Origin: Sipunculus nudus | Taxonomy: Eukaryota; Annelida; Sipuncula; Golfingiida; Sipunculidae | Assembly (NCBI GenBank): GCA_026874595.1 | Contig: CM049322.1 | Coordinates: 24,091,400 to 24,155,399, forward strand | Length of the DNA: 64,000 nucleotides | Direction: 5' to 3' | Shown: piece after piece, positions 45,551 through 57,138 of the stretch | How positions within the stretch are numbered: the first letter of the stretch is position 1 | Layout of the letters: the number at the start of each line of letters is the position of its first letter | Made by a program: the position numbers and the translations under genes | The notes under the pieces: generated by a model | Told to the model about the DNA's origin: nothing | Databases searched by the model: none | What the model saw: the letters and a program-made list of their open reading frames with translations, nothing else

Positions 45551-48500
45551 TAGCTCAGCTGACTATAAGTCATCTGAGCTATAGTCGTGGTCCATTGTCC
45601 GTCATCCTTCTGACCTTCCGTCCGTAGATGTGGCACGTTTTGAAACCGTAAGACCTAGGATTCCAAAATTCGGCATAATGTTAGATGTTCCAAAGATCTC
45701 CTACCAAGCCGAAAACTGGATCTTTGCGACTTCGTTCCTTTGAGAAATAAAGGAAAAACCTCAATTTTCTTATTAAAAACCTATTTTTCACACTTCAGGA
45801 CTGCCTAATTTCAAAACGACTCATCTGTTTTTCCTCATATTTACCATAAATATTCCCCTATATAGTTCCTATGTACATGCCAGAAATTGTCTATTATATA
45901 ATTTAAAAAAGTTATGGGCCCAAACATAATGCATAATGTAAAAAATCAGGAAAGATATTTGATCACTTAACACAAAACATGTTAAAGCTATGGACTTTTT
46001 TCCAGTAATTTAACTTTAATTAATCAAAATTAAATTGTATACCCAAAATTAGATAAAAATCTTTTAAATTTTTTTAAATATTAACAAAAATAAAAAATTG
46101 GTACCTTAAATTTTGCCTAACTTTGACCATGGCACGTTTTTTTTCCTGTAAGTACTGTGGATTTAATTTTCACAGCATGTTTTTGTTAGCATTTTGTCTG
46201 TTAACACAAAAAATTTTAAACCAGTTGATCAAAAACTGTAGATTTTATTCAAGTTTTCAAGCACCATGTAACATATTGTTTACATCAAGCTAGTGTTATG
46301 CAGTTTGCAAGAGCTCAGCTCCCCAGCTTCAGCTCTCAGTTCCTAAAATTTGGCATACAATTAGATGTCTCCAAAATCCCCTACCATGCCAAGAATTTGG
46401 TCACTAGGACTTAATACCTTCGAGATATTAATAAAAAACTTCATTTTTTATATTAAAAAACCCATTGTTAAACTTCAAGACTGCCTAATATCAAAACCAC
46501 TGATCTGACTTTAATCATATATAATATACATATACATATAATATACAGTATTGCGAAGTTTGCGGATACTATGTTTTTGACCGGGTTCCGCTGCCGCGTT
46601 CTTTCCGGAGAACTCCTCTGAGACTACTAGACGGATTTTTCCAAAAAATTACACAAATTATCCGGTCACATGTGAACTTGTTCCTAAACAAGTGACCTTG
46701 ACCTCTGACCTTTCCTCTCTGCCCAGCGTCCGTTTGTGCGTCTGATTCCACACATAAACCCATATATCTCGGGAACCGTTTGACCGATCAGGAACATTTT
46801 TTTACACAAATGTAGCCCTGGGATAGCTTTATAACATACACAACAAAAGGCTGGGGCCACCTGCAAACCATGTTTGCACAGTGTCAATCTCCTCATCTGC
46901 CTTGGGTTAAAATCACTCATATCTCTGCAGTGGTTTGACTAATTCATCTAAAATTCGGCATGCGTATACATCCTAGATAGCTTTCTTTATTTTATGACAG
47001 GTGGCGCCACCTACATTCACATTAACGCTGCAGACATCCAAGCTTATATCTCCGGACTCGTTCAACCAATCAGGAAAAAATATTTACACAAATGTAGCCC
47101 TTGGATAGCTTTTTAACATACACAAAAATGGTGGCGCCACCTGCAGCCATTTTCGCACAGTGTCCATCTGTTTGTCTGCCTTAGGTTAAAATCACTCATA
47201 TCTCTGCAGTGGTTTGATCAAATTACCTGAAATTCGGCATGCTTATACATCCCGCATAGCTTTCATGATTCTATGACAGGTGGCGCCACCTACATTCTCG
47301 TTCACGCTGTAGACATCCATGCTTATATCTCCGGACTCGTTCAACCAATCAGGAAAACATTTTTACACAAATGTAGCCCTTGGATAGCTTTATAACATAC
47401 ACAAAAATGGTGGCGCCACCTGCAGCCATTTATGCACAGCGTCCATCTGTTTGTCTGCCTTAGGTTAAAATCACTCTTATCTCTGCAGTGGTTTGATCAA
47501 ATTACCTGTAATTCGGCATGCATATACATCTTGGATAGCTTTCTTGATTTTATGACAGGTGGCGCCACCTACATTCACCTTCACGCTGCAGACATTAATG
47601 CTTACATCTCCGGAACCGTTTGACCAATCAGGAAAAAAATTTACACAAATGTAGCCCTTGGATAGCTTTATAACATACACAAAAATGGTGGCGCCACCAG
47701 CAGCCATTTTTTGCACAGCGTCCATCTGTTTGTCTGCTGTGGTATGAAATCACTCATATCTCTGCAGTTGTTTGACTTTTCCACATGAAATTTTACATAT
47801 GTATACATCTTGGATAGTTTCTCGTTCAAATAACAGGTGGCGCCACCTACAATCATGTTTATGTGGCAGGGATCCATTCTAATATGTAACACATGTAACT
47901 CTATATCCCCTTGCCACTCAATCCATGCCTCACTTCACCCATCCTTCTCTGATTTTGGCAGATACACGTAGTCGTTTGTCGACTACCCGTATTCTAGTTC
48001 TTTTAAGTTATGGGCCCAAACATAATGCACTTCGTATAAATTCAAGATATATATTTGCTTCCTTAACAAGAGGATTGCTGAAGCTAGAGATTTTTTCAGG
48101 GATGTAACATTATTTTATCAAGATTCAATTGAATACCCAAAATTAGTTCTGAATTTTTCAAATTTTATAAGTTATTAGTATAAATATAAAATTAGTACCT
48201 TAAATTTTTCCAAACTTTAACCATGGCACGTTTGTTTCCTGTGAGCACTGTTGATATACTTTTCATATCATGCATACATAAGGATTTCAGCTTTTTAGAT
48301 AAGAAAGCTGAAAGAAACTGGCCAAAAATTGTAGCTTTTATTAATGATTTTATGAGACCATGTCAGACCTTAGCTCTCCCAAAACCCCTCTTGAGTCACC
48401 TGTATGTTGACCTTGTTGACCTTTCATCAAATTATGCACGCTTGACGGGAGGCATACACTGGGGCAGCCAGGCAGCTTATGGCCAGCCACAGGTGATCCA

Positions 48501-49214
48501 GGTGTCCAACCCAACTCATCTAGTAGTTTTAACTAACAATAAACAATAAATAAATAAATTTTTATTGGTTTTTTATTAAATTAAAGAAAAATAGAAAAGG
48601 AATTTGTTAGTTGATAATAACAGGAAATTAACTTGCAGTTACTGATGATATTGGTATATCAATTGATAGAATGTCGCGTATTCCTAATAACACCATGCAG
48701 TCACCTATGGTATTTTTCAGTTCAATTTTAATGATAAAAAAATAAATCATATTATTCATTACTAATCATAAGGGATCATATGAAGGAAATTAATTATAGA
48801 CAAAGATGCAGTTGATAATATTAATCAAAATTCCTGCTTTGTCTAGTGTGTACATTGATGTGAAATTAGTCCAAAATGAATATGTTACATTTATTTTTTT
48901 TTAATATAAATAAAAGCCATAAAACCAGGTACTTATGATCTTCATTTAAATGTGTGAATTTTGTATATTCTGGATTCTCAACATCATTGTTTGGTGAAAA
49001 CTGAATAAATACCAGACATGGTGCGAATACTTTGCAAATGTAATTGAATACGAATATGAATATGTACTCCTTTATAAAATTTCTTGCATAAGAATGGGAA
49101 TTCAGGTAAAAATGAAAGTATATGAATACCAGTGCAAATACTTTCAAAATGTATTCATGAATGCATTCATGAATATAGTCTTTGATATTATTTTAATAAT
49201 CATTTCAGTTTTAT
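45551..49214 (+). repeat. Family U, unit A (with Helitron-like array inside)
   Basis: Starts with a hairpin-forming head, AGCTCAGCTGAC / GTCATCTGAGCT, followed by GTCCGTC-type sequence and TGGCACGTTTTGAAACCGTA. It contains an internal duplication (two blocks beginning near GATGT(T/C)CCAAAGATCTCCTACCA and TAGATGTCTCCAAAATCCCC). The rest matches unit B (49215-51496) over almost its whole length, except for the array at 46556-47997. No coding frame. Confidence 0.85.
46556..47997 (+). mobile_element. Helitron-like element with ~279-bp tandem core, copy 2
   Basis: Absent from the matching position of family U unit B. About four units marked by GGTGGCGCCACC at about 46999, 47280, 47558 and 47837 and a second palindrome in each unit (for example about 47126, 47408, 47687), so each unit is a dimer of about 128 and 151 bases. 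The right end has a perfect 7-bp stem hairpin GTAGTCG-TTTGT-CGACTAC (47968-47986), seven bases, CTAG (47994-47997), then T. Closely related to copy 1 at 40.86-42.17 kb. Non-autonomous; no Rep/helicase found. Confidence 0.75.
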
Positions 49215-51496
49215 TAGCTCAGCTGACTATAAGTCATCTGAGCTATAGTCGTGGTCCATTGTCCGTCGTCCGTCCGTCCGTCCGTCCGTCCGTCCGTCCG
49301 TCCGTCCGTCCGTAGATGTGGCACGTTTTGAAACCGTAAGACCTAGGAATCCAAAATTCAGCATAATGTTAGATGTCCCCAAGATCTCCTACCAAGCCGA
49401 AAACTGGGTCTTTGCGACTTCATTCCTTAAAGAAATTAAGGAAAAACCTCAATTTTTTATTAAAAACCTATTTTCACACTTTAGGACTGCCTAATATCAA
49501 AACCAATCATCTGTTTTTCCTCATATTTCCTATAAATAATCCTCTATATAATTCCTATGTGCATGCCAGAAATTAGGTCTGTATTATTTAATTTAAAAAA
49601 GTTATGGGCCCAAACATAATGCATTTTGTAAATAATCAGGAAAGAAATTTTATCACTTAACACAAAACTTGTTAAAGCTAAGCACTTTTTTTCCAGTAAT
49701 ATTATTTTTATTAATCAAAATTAAATTGTATACCCAAAATTAGATCAAAATCTTTTAAATTTTTAAAAATATTAGCAAAAATAAAAAATTGGTACCTTAA
49801 ATTTTGCCCAACTTTAACCATGGCACGTTTTTTTGCTGTAACTGCTGTGGATTTAATTTTCACAGCATGTTTTTGTTAGCATTTCAACTGTTAACACCAA
49901 AAATTTGAAACCAGTTGATCAAAAACTGTAGATTTTATTCAAGTTTTCAAGCACCATGTCACATATTGCTAGTGTTATGCAGTTTGCTAGAGCTCAGCTC
50001 CCGAGCTTCAGCTCTAAGTTCCTTAAATTTGGTATACAGTTAGATTTCTCCAAAATCCCCTACCATGCCAAGAATTTGGTCACTAGGACTTAATTCCTTC
50101 AAGATATCGATGAAAAACTTCATTTTTCCATTAAAAACCCAATGTTACACTTTAAGACTGCCTAATATCAAAACCACTGATCTGACTTTGATCATATATA
50201 ATATACATATTTTTCTATACATTCACTATGCACATGCAAGAAATGATGTCAGTATTGTGTATTTTTTTTAAGTTATGGGCCCAAACATAATGCACTTTGT
50301 AAAAAATCAAGAAATATATTTACTCCCTTAACCAGGGGGAATTGCTGAAGCTAGAGATCTTTTTTGTCAGGGATGTAACATTATTTAATCAAGATTCAAT
50401 TGAATACCCAAAATTAGTTCTGAATTTTTCAAATTTTATAAGTTATTAGTATAAATATAAAATTAGTACCTTAAATTTTGCCCAACTGTGACCATGGCAC
50501 GTTTGTTTCCCGTGAGCACTGTTGATATAATTTTCATATCATGCACACATAAGGATTTCAGCTTTTTAGTTTAGAAAGCTAAAAGAAATTTGCCAAATAT
50601 TGTAGCTTTTATTAATGTTTTTTATGGGACCCTGTCAGACTTTGGCTCTCTCCAGCCCCTCTTGAGTCACCTGTATGTTGACCTTGTTGACCTTTCATCA
50701 AATTATGCACGCTTGAGGGGAGAATCCAGGCAGCTTATGGCCAGCCACAGTTGATCCAGGTGTTCAACCCAGCTCATCTAGTAGTTTTAACCAACAACAT
50801 AACAATAAACAATAAATTAATAAATTTTTATTGGTTTTAAATAACAAATTAAAGAAAAATAGAAAAGGAATTTGTTAGTTTATAATAACAGGAAATTAAC
50901 TTGCAGTTACTGATGATATAAGAATCTTGTATTGATGGGTAGAATGTCACATATTCCAAATAACACCATGCAGTCACCTATGGCATTTTTCAGTTCATTT
51001 TTAATGATAAAGAAGTAAATCATATTATTCATTACTAATCATTAAGGATTATATAAAGGAAATTAATGATAGACAAAGATGCAGTTGATAATATTAATCT
51101 AGATTCCTACTGTGTCTAGTGTGTACATTGATGTGAAATTAGTCCAAAATGAATTTTTTACAGTTATTTTTTAATATAAATAAAAGCCATAAAACCAGGT
51201 ACTTATGATCATTATTTAAATGTGTGAATTTTGTATATTCTGGATTCTCAACATCATTGTTTGGTGAAAACTGAATAAATACCAGACATGGTGCGAATAC
51301 TTTGTAATTGTATTTAAATACGAATATGATTATGTACTCCATTATAAAATTTCTTGCATAAAGAATGGGAATTCAGGTAAAAATGAAAGTATATGAATAC
51401 TCGTGCAAATACTTTCAAAATGTATTCATGAATGCATTCATGAATATATTCTTTAATATTATTTTAATAATCATATCAGTTATATTTCATTTTAAA
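49215..51496 (+). repeat. Family U, unit B
   Basis: Tandem neighbour of unit A in the same orientation; begins with the same hairpin head and a (CCGT)n run. It lacks the Helitron-like array. The long shared 3' portion (for example 50816-51480 against 48550-49214) is nearly the same in the two units, including CCAGACATGGTGCGAATAC. No coding frame. Confidence 0.88.
49265..49313. repeat. (CCGT)n microsatellite
   Basis: About eleven CCGT repeats just inside the head of family U unit B. Confidence 0.98.
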
Positions 51497-51850
51497 AAAT
51501 CATATGATTCTCTTATTATTTTTAATAAAAATTATATTTGGGACAATATTTGTAATTTTTTTAATAAATAGTTAAACTCTTATATTATATGTTCTGCTTA
51601 TAAGTTATATGGCCAAGTCAAAATCTGTGTGACAGTAGTACTCCATTTGTTAATAAAATAAATGAAATCAATCCTCTTCCCTGTCTCTAAAGGTACTATC
51701 AAAATCATACATAAGCTAAACAACAACTCATAATACAGCTTATATTTATTACCACACAAAACCAGCATGTGCCACATTTCTAAATAATATTTTTTTATCA
51801 TATATAACAGCTGAGCGTCGTGACCCATAGGTCCCTTGTTTTATTTTTAA
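51497..51850 (+). repeat. Family U tail unit, 354 bp, unfilled DIRS site
   Basis: Runs from ATCATATGATTCTC to the end motif CAGCTGAGCGTCGTGACCCATAGGTCCCTTG. It is repeated at once at 51851-51880 plus 57181-57500, an offset of 354. Here ATTTTTAAT (to 51526) is directly followed by AAAAATTATATTTGGG, the sequence split by the DIRS element in the next copy. Confidence 0.9.
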
Positions 51851-51880
51851 AAATCATACGATTCTCTTATTATTTTTAAT

Positions 51881-52139
51881 TTAAAAATTAAACGAGACTT
51901 ACCAAAGTTGAAGTTTGATTGTAATTCTACCGTCTTGTCAGGAACATGAGAGATTAAGCGAGATTGCGTAGCTATCCCATGAGTCAATTTTTACAGCCAG
52001 AATGTCCACTCATAATTTTGGTTCGCCAGAAGTAGGGAGGGACTTATAGTCAGGGTGGGCGCTTAATCTCTCATGTTCCTGACAAGACGGTAGAATTACA
52101 ATCAAACTTCAACTTTGGTAAGTCTCGTTTAATTTTTAA
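51881..52139. repeat. Perfect 80-bp inverted repeat with 99-bp core at the DIRS 3' end
   Basis: Bases 51881-51960 are the exact reverse complement of 52060-52139. Each arm contains ATTCTACCGTCTTGTCAGGA, a variant of the DIRS terminus. In the core, 51961-51988 is the reverse complement of 57116-57143 near the 5' end of the element, and 52002-52013 is the reverse complement of 52189-52200 near its 3' end. A core joining matches to both ends recalls the internal complementary region of DIRS elements. Confidence 0.95.
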
Positions 52140-52181
52140 ATTCTACCGTCTTATCAGGACCATACGAGATTCCGCGAGATT
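52140..52181 (+). repeat. DIRS inverted terminal repeat (3' side)
   Basis: 42 bases matching the reverse complement of 57139-57180 with a single G/A difference at the ninth base after TCTT. Confidence 0.93.
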
Positions 52182-52448
52182 TTAAAGCATGAGTGGACAT
52201 AGAGAGTGTAGAGAGCATGTAAAAGAGACACAAAGACAAGTTCTACTTGAAACAGTTTACTATATCCAACTAGTAAATACATATGCCCCAAAATTGTACT
52301 CCTTTTCTTAGTTTGTTAAGTATCATATACCTGAGAACCTGGAGGAGATATATTCAATAATTGCTGTTTAGTCTCTAGTGTAACTATCTTTATAGCCATA
52401 TAAAAAGTAACCCCTATACTAGTGTCCAGGTTTCTGCCCTCAAATTTC

Positions 52449-53663
52449 CTACTTATGAAGCAAAGCTTCAGCATAATCATTACTGCTATTAGATACTGGT
52501 TTTTGGTAAAACTTTCTAAAAGTAGAAGCACTACTCCATCCTGCTGTTTTCATTATGACAGACAGTGATGTCCCTACAGCTAAAACCTTACTTGTTGATG
52601 CCGCTCTTGTACTATGAGGCTTAAAAAACTGTATGTCAATGCCAGCTCTTGCCATTACAGATTTTACCCATCTACTGATTGTGTCCTTGGCTACAGCTTT
52701 ATGTGGTTTCATGTAACTAATAAACAACTTTGTGTTATCTGCCTCAACTCTAAGGTTTCTTGTTCTCACTAGGTACTCTTTCAAAGTAAGAAAACAACAC
52801 AATGCTGCATTTTGCTTAAACCTAGGCAATACTAATATTGGCTGGTGTTTTCCTGGCTTTGATTGTTTCACAAGTTTATCAATGATGAAATGTACACCAT
52901 CTTTAGTGACTTTCATTTGCTGCAAGTCCAACAAATGTATTGACTGACACCTCTGTCCTGTCACTAATGCTATTAACATAACTAGTTTTAATGTTAACTG
53001 TTTTAAGCTAAGTTCCTCAAGAGGCAGAAGTTCTTCTATGTACATGAGAACTGTGTCCACATTCCAGGTGTCTTGGTACCTTGGCAGGGCCGGTCGTGAT
53101 TGAAAAACTGCCTTAAGAAACCTTTTTACTAATGGGTGTGTCCCCAGTGTTAACTGGCCATCTATGGTCACAAAACATGCTAATGCTGAGCGAGCAGTAT
53201 TGATTGCACTGTACTTTAAGCCTGAATCATACAAGAAAGTTAAAAATTCTAATACTTCTGGTATATTTGGTTGTATTGGATCGAAATGTCTTGTATTGCA
53301 AAACTTAGTCCATTTTGTGATATAAGTTTTATATTGTTTCTGAGTCCCTGTGCGCCATGAGCACATGAGGATTTCCTGAGTTCTGCTTGATATTCCCTTC
53401 TGTTGTAAGCTCTGCCTGACAAGTGGCAAGCTGCAAGTCGCATTTTTCGCCAGAGGGGGTGGACCTGACTTGTGTCGTGCGGCAGATGTAGCAGATGTTG
53501 TCTCCTGGGAGGTAGCACTGGGCTCTCTACTAACAGTTGTAGGAGCTGCGGGTACCATGATTGTGTCGGCCAATCTGGGACCACCAGCACAATGTCGACC
53601 TGGTCTTGTATCACTTTTTGGAGCACTCGTTGAATTACACTGAAGAGAGGAAAAGCATAGCAA
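52449..53663 (-). CDS. DIRS tyrosine recombinase (integrase)
   Basis: An uninterrupted frame of about 404 codons. It opens with a non-ATG codon inside the RNase H-side frame, which it overlaps by about 415 bases, as DIRS recombinase frames commonly do; an internal Met near residue 36 is a plausible start. Numbering from 53663, catalytic residues are visible as Arg in TGQRCQS (238), His-x-x-Arg in HSTRAAS (350, 353) and the nucleophile Tyr in FRKFYQKP (386), with TAGWSS (373-378) between. The SAM-like core-binding domain would be about 95-190. It would join the circular cDNA to the target without making a target-site duplication. It is the only undamaged gene in this copy. Confidence 0.9.
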   Translation of the reverse strand: MLCFSSLQCNSTSAPKSDTRPGRHCAGGPRLADTIMVPAAPTTVSREPSATSQETTSATSAARHKSGPPPLAKNATCSLPLVRQSLQQKGISSRTQEILMCSWRTGTQKQYKTYITKWTKFCNTRHFDPIQPNIPEVLEFLTFLYDSGLKYSAINTARSALACFVTIDGQLTLGTHPLVKRFLKAVFQSRPALPRYQDTWNVDTVLMYIEELLPLEELSLKQLTLKLVMLIALVTGQRCQSIHLLDLQQMKVTKDGVHFIIDKLVKQSKPGKHQPILVLPRFKQNAALCCFLTLKEYLVRTRNLRVEADNTKLFISYMKPHKAVAKDTISRWVKSVMARAGIDIQFFKPHSTRAASTSKVLAVGTSLSVIMKTAGWSSASTFRKFYQKPVSNSSNDYAEALLHK

Positions 53664-55338
53664 AGATTATAAGTCCCCCAGTCATGTAAAAAGGCATCTG
53701 TTCCTACGGAGCAGGGATCTGCTTTCCATGAAAAATAGGTCTCCACCTGATGGTTAACTCTAGAAGCAAACAAATCTATGTCTGGTACTCCGAAGTGCTT
53801 GCTAATGTTACAGAAGACTTTACTGTTTAATGTCCATTCTGTCCTATCGTTAACCTTACGAGATTCAGAGTCTGCTCTGGTATTCTCTATCCCTGGAATA
53901 TGTGAGATACTAAGCCAAATGTTTTTTTGTTATGCACCAATTCCAAATCTGCTGGGTGATGTTATTGCACTGGATTGAGTGAGTGCCGCCCATATTTCTT
54001 AAGTAGGCGACTGCAGTTGAATTATCCAACTGTAGGAGTAGGTGCGTGTGGTGTACCTGACTGCATAAAGCTTGTAATCCCAGGAAGGCTGCTTTAAGTT
54101 CCAAAACATTAATGTGTTCTGTGCATCCAGAGTTCAGCCAGCGTCCCCCAGTGGAATGTTTACCCATTACAGCCCCCCATCTAGCTGGGGATGCATCTGT
54201 TCTTATAGTGTTGCATGGGTTCCCATGAGATATTTTTCTTGAATTTTGTCAAATATCAAACCACCATTTAATATCTTCAACTGATTGTTTTGAGAGTGTT
54301 ATGTTAGCATTAAAATTCCCTTTGCTGAGTTTTAGGGCTTCAATTTTATTAAGTTCTAAGCTTCTGTAATGTAATTCACCATATTCCACCCCTGGCAGAC
54401 ATGAGACCATAGTTCCTATAAGCTGCGCTACATCTTGAATGGTACAATCATTTTTACTGTGTTTTTGTAGCACCTGTTCCCCTAATACTTTGATATTATT
54501 CTGTTTTGCTGCATTGACTGTAACCTCCATGTCCAGTGAATTAAGAATGAAGCCTAAATGTTCTAAATGTTGACTAGGAATGAATTTTGATTTTTCCTGA
54601 TGCACCATGAAGCCAAGTCTATTCAAAACTGTCACCGTCTCTTCTATGCTAGTCTTGCATTCATCATAAGTTCGGGATAAAGGTCATCTAAATATATAGA
54701 GACTATGTGACCCCTTTGTCTTAATGCTGCCAGCACAGGTTTCATGAGCTTAGTGAAATAAAGAGGGGCACAGGTAAGTCCATTTGGTAAGGCTGTGTAT
54801 TTGTACAGTTTTCTATTCCATCTGAATTTCAAATACTTTTGATAATCAGGGTGTATTGGCACAGAGTAGTACGCATCCCGTAAATCCAATGAAGCCATGT
54901 AACAACCAGGAATCATGAGACTGACACATGTTTGAATAGTATCCATTTTAAAGTGATAATATGCAATGTAAGAATTTATTTTTCCAAATTTAGTATTGTG
55001 CGAAAAGTGCCATCTTTCTTTGGTCTTAAGAAGATTGTTGATATGAATTGTCCTGGTTGTTCATTACTTTCAATAATGACCCCTTTAGCCAATAGTTTTT
55101 GAATCTCTGAATTTACAATAATTTCCTCTTTTTCACTGAACTGTATCAATTTTGGCTCAAAGCTCTGAATAGGTAAATCTATAAATTCTATGGTACATCC
55201 TTTCACATATGTTAAAATGTTTTTATCAGAAGATAATTTTTCCCATTCCGAGAATGAGTTTTTAATGTTTCCCCCTATTTTATGTTCACCTTTGGGGCCC
55301 ACAAACTTTGGGAAGGTGTACAAGTGACCTGTACTCAC
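53249..55338 (-). pseudogene. DIRS reverse transcriptase-RNase H, broken
   Basis: Pieces in order. 55338-54976 is the RT entry with IFLRPKKDGTFRTILNLEK. 54946-54644 is the RT core with ASLDLRDAYYSVPIHP and the catalytic YLDD. 54635-54249 has FMVHQEKSKF and HLGFILNSL. 54167-53910 is RNase H with INVLELKAAF and LDNSTAVAYL; a TDASPARWG motif precedes it. The segment from about 53900 to 53249 has ADSESR, EWTL, DIDLFASRVN and a DAFLHDW motif, the usual DIRS region after RNase H. Breaks: an indel in an A run near 54976, an indel near 54650, an in-frame stop at 54249-54251 and an indel in an A run near 53930. This copy cannot make a full enzyme. Confidence 0.9.
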
Positions 55339-55343
55339 AGTGT

Positions 55344-56915
55344 CTATTTTCTGTTGTTGGGGAAGGGCTTCTGACCTGGCCTCTTGAACTGGAACTGGCT
55401 GTTCAGTCCTGGCCTGTTCTTGAAGTTGTTGTTGACAACATTCTTTCTGTGGTAGGTGTTGCCCTGACTTTGGCCCAAAAAAGGGGCTTTGCTGATAGGA
55501 TGCGGACCGTTTCCTCGGTTGTTAGCGTATGGGTGGAAGTGTCTAGGACCCTTACCACGAGTAACAAGTCTTGACACTTTAGTAGTCAGTTTTTTAGTTT
55601 CTGACAGGTCTGTGACAGTTTTGCTCAGTTCATCCCCAAATAGTTGTTGTGTAACTGGATTACTGGGTGCTGCTAGAGTTTTCATCAATTGTGTGTTTAG
55701 TTCTGGCTTTATAAGTTCCCTTCTCCTCATGTTGAGGTCATGAGCCACTGATGTTATCAATGCTAGCCCACTTGTTAGTCCTGGGAGAAGAGTTTCTGCC
55801 TTCAGTGTAGATTCTTCCCCGGATTTATTCTGGAGAGAATGAAGCAGTTTGTTTGTCACCTCCACAAAAGGTGTTAAACCACTGAACAGCGTTGCCAGCA
55901 TTTTTTGAAATCTCAAATCTCTGTTCTTGGTTTCTGTTTTGAGTTCAGACCAGATTTCTGAGTTTATTTTTGCAGGTGACATACCTTGACAGTTTATTGG
56001 TCTTGCGAACTGTTTTGCTCTTGCAGCTTTTTTCTCCTCATCCATTCCATTCTGAGATACGCTATTGAGTATCTCTGCAAGTTTGTCTAGCACTGGGGGC
56101 CCACAGGTTTCCGTTTTGTTTATGTCGTTTGCTAATTCCTCGAGAACTTGGCTGACATTTGAGCTGTGGCTGGAACATGAGGCTAAATTATCACCAGGGT
56201 CCGCCGCACTGTGTTCCACAGCATGGTGAACCTCGCCGTCATCATGATCCATCACGGTATCTGGGCATGAGTCATGCAGTTCACCTTCCTCCATAATCTG
56301 TTCCGCTTCATTAACTTCAAAACTGCGTTTAAATTCAGTCAAATCATGCAAAACTGGCGCAAGCCCCGACACCATATCCGCCAAATTACTGACCTGTTGA
56401 CGGAGAGCGTTAATATCTTCCTTCATGCTCGACTGTTGCGTGCTGATACTCGAGTTTCATGAATTATCACCCGAAGCGGAGCCCGAGGCATGATAGGAGT
56501 GAGCTTTCTCTTTCTCACGCCTGTGGCTAGTTCCGTTATCCCTCGAACGGTCTTTCTCTTTAGTTCGTCGTGAACTGTCACATCTCTGTTTTTCTCTGTC
56601 GTTTCTGGTAGCAGAGCTTCCCGAACTGTTCACAGATGATTTGTTTTGGCTTTGTTGTGTGCCATCTTGGCCGCCATTTTGCTGGCCTGGAGAATCCCCC
56701 GTGACGTCACGTGTTTGTTTTTCTGAGCTCTCGTTGCTTGCAGAAGCACGTGCTTTCTGTTTATTTCTTGCACCTGTGCTGTCGTTCGGTTTAGCAAGAG
56801 ATGTTGTGCCTTTTACAGGGCTACATTACCCAGGCGATTCATTTTTCTTGTCTGTCTCTGTCAGCTTGTCCATCTCGGACAAGATGGTGGACAGCAGCTC
56901 TCCACCGCTGGCCAT
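55344..56915 (-). pseudogene. DIRS gag-like ORF1 with two in-frame stops
   Basis: A single frame runs from an ATG at 56915 (MASGGELLSTILSEMDKL) to 55344. It is interrupted by TAA at 56826-56828 and TGA at 56457-56459, leaving an open 360-codon part from 56426. The N-terminal part is Ser/Arg/Lys/Glu-rich and hydrophilic. The central part has a short coiled-coil-like stretch (INALRQQVSNLADMV) and an acidic region. The C-terminus is basic and rich in Asn, Pro, Phe and Gln, as in nucleic-acid-binding tails. No zinc knuckle is seen. Assignment as gag rests on its position and composition. Confidence 0.75.
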
Positions 56916-57138
56916 AACTGCTCAGCCGTAATGTTCAGGTTCCCGTGCACGCATGCACGAAACCGATCAATTATTTGTGCCTAGCGGTTCCTTTCGGAAC
57001 TATTGTACCGCACGCATGCAATACTGGCACTTTTCAGTGATTATTTTTGCAAAACGAACGTGAAATCTTCTCAAGCTGTAAATATACGTCTGACTTAAAA
57101 CTGGGTCAACTACGCATTGACTCATGGGATAGCTACGC

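Noticed and set aside
40855-47997. CRISPR-like interpretation of regularly spaced repeats
   Set aside because: Spacers are themselves repeated, there are no cas genes, and the context is a eukaryotic genome with LINEs and Helitron-like ends.
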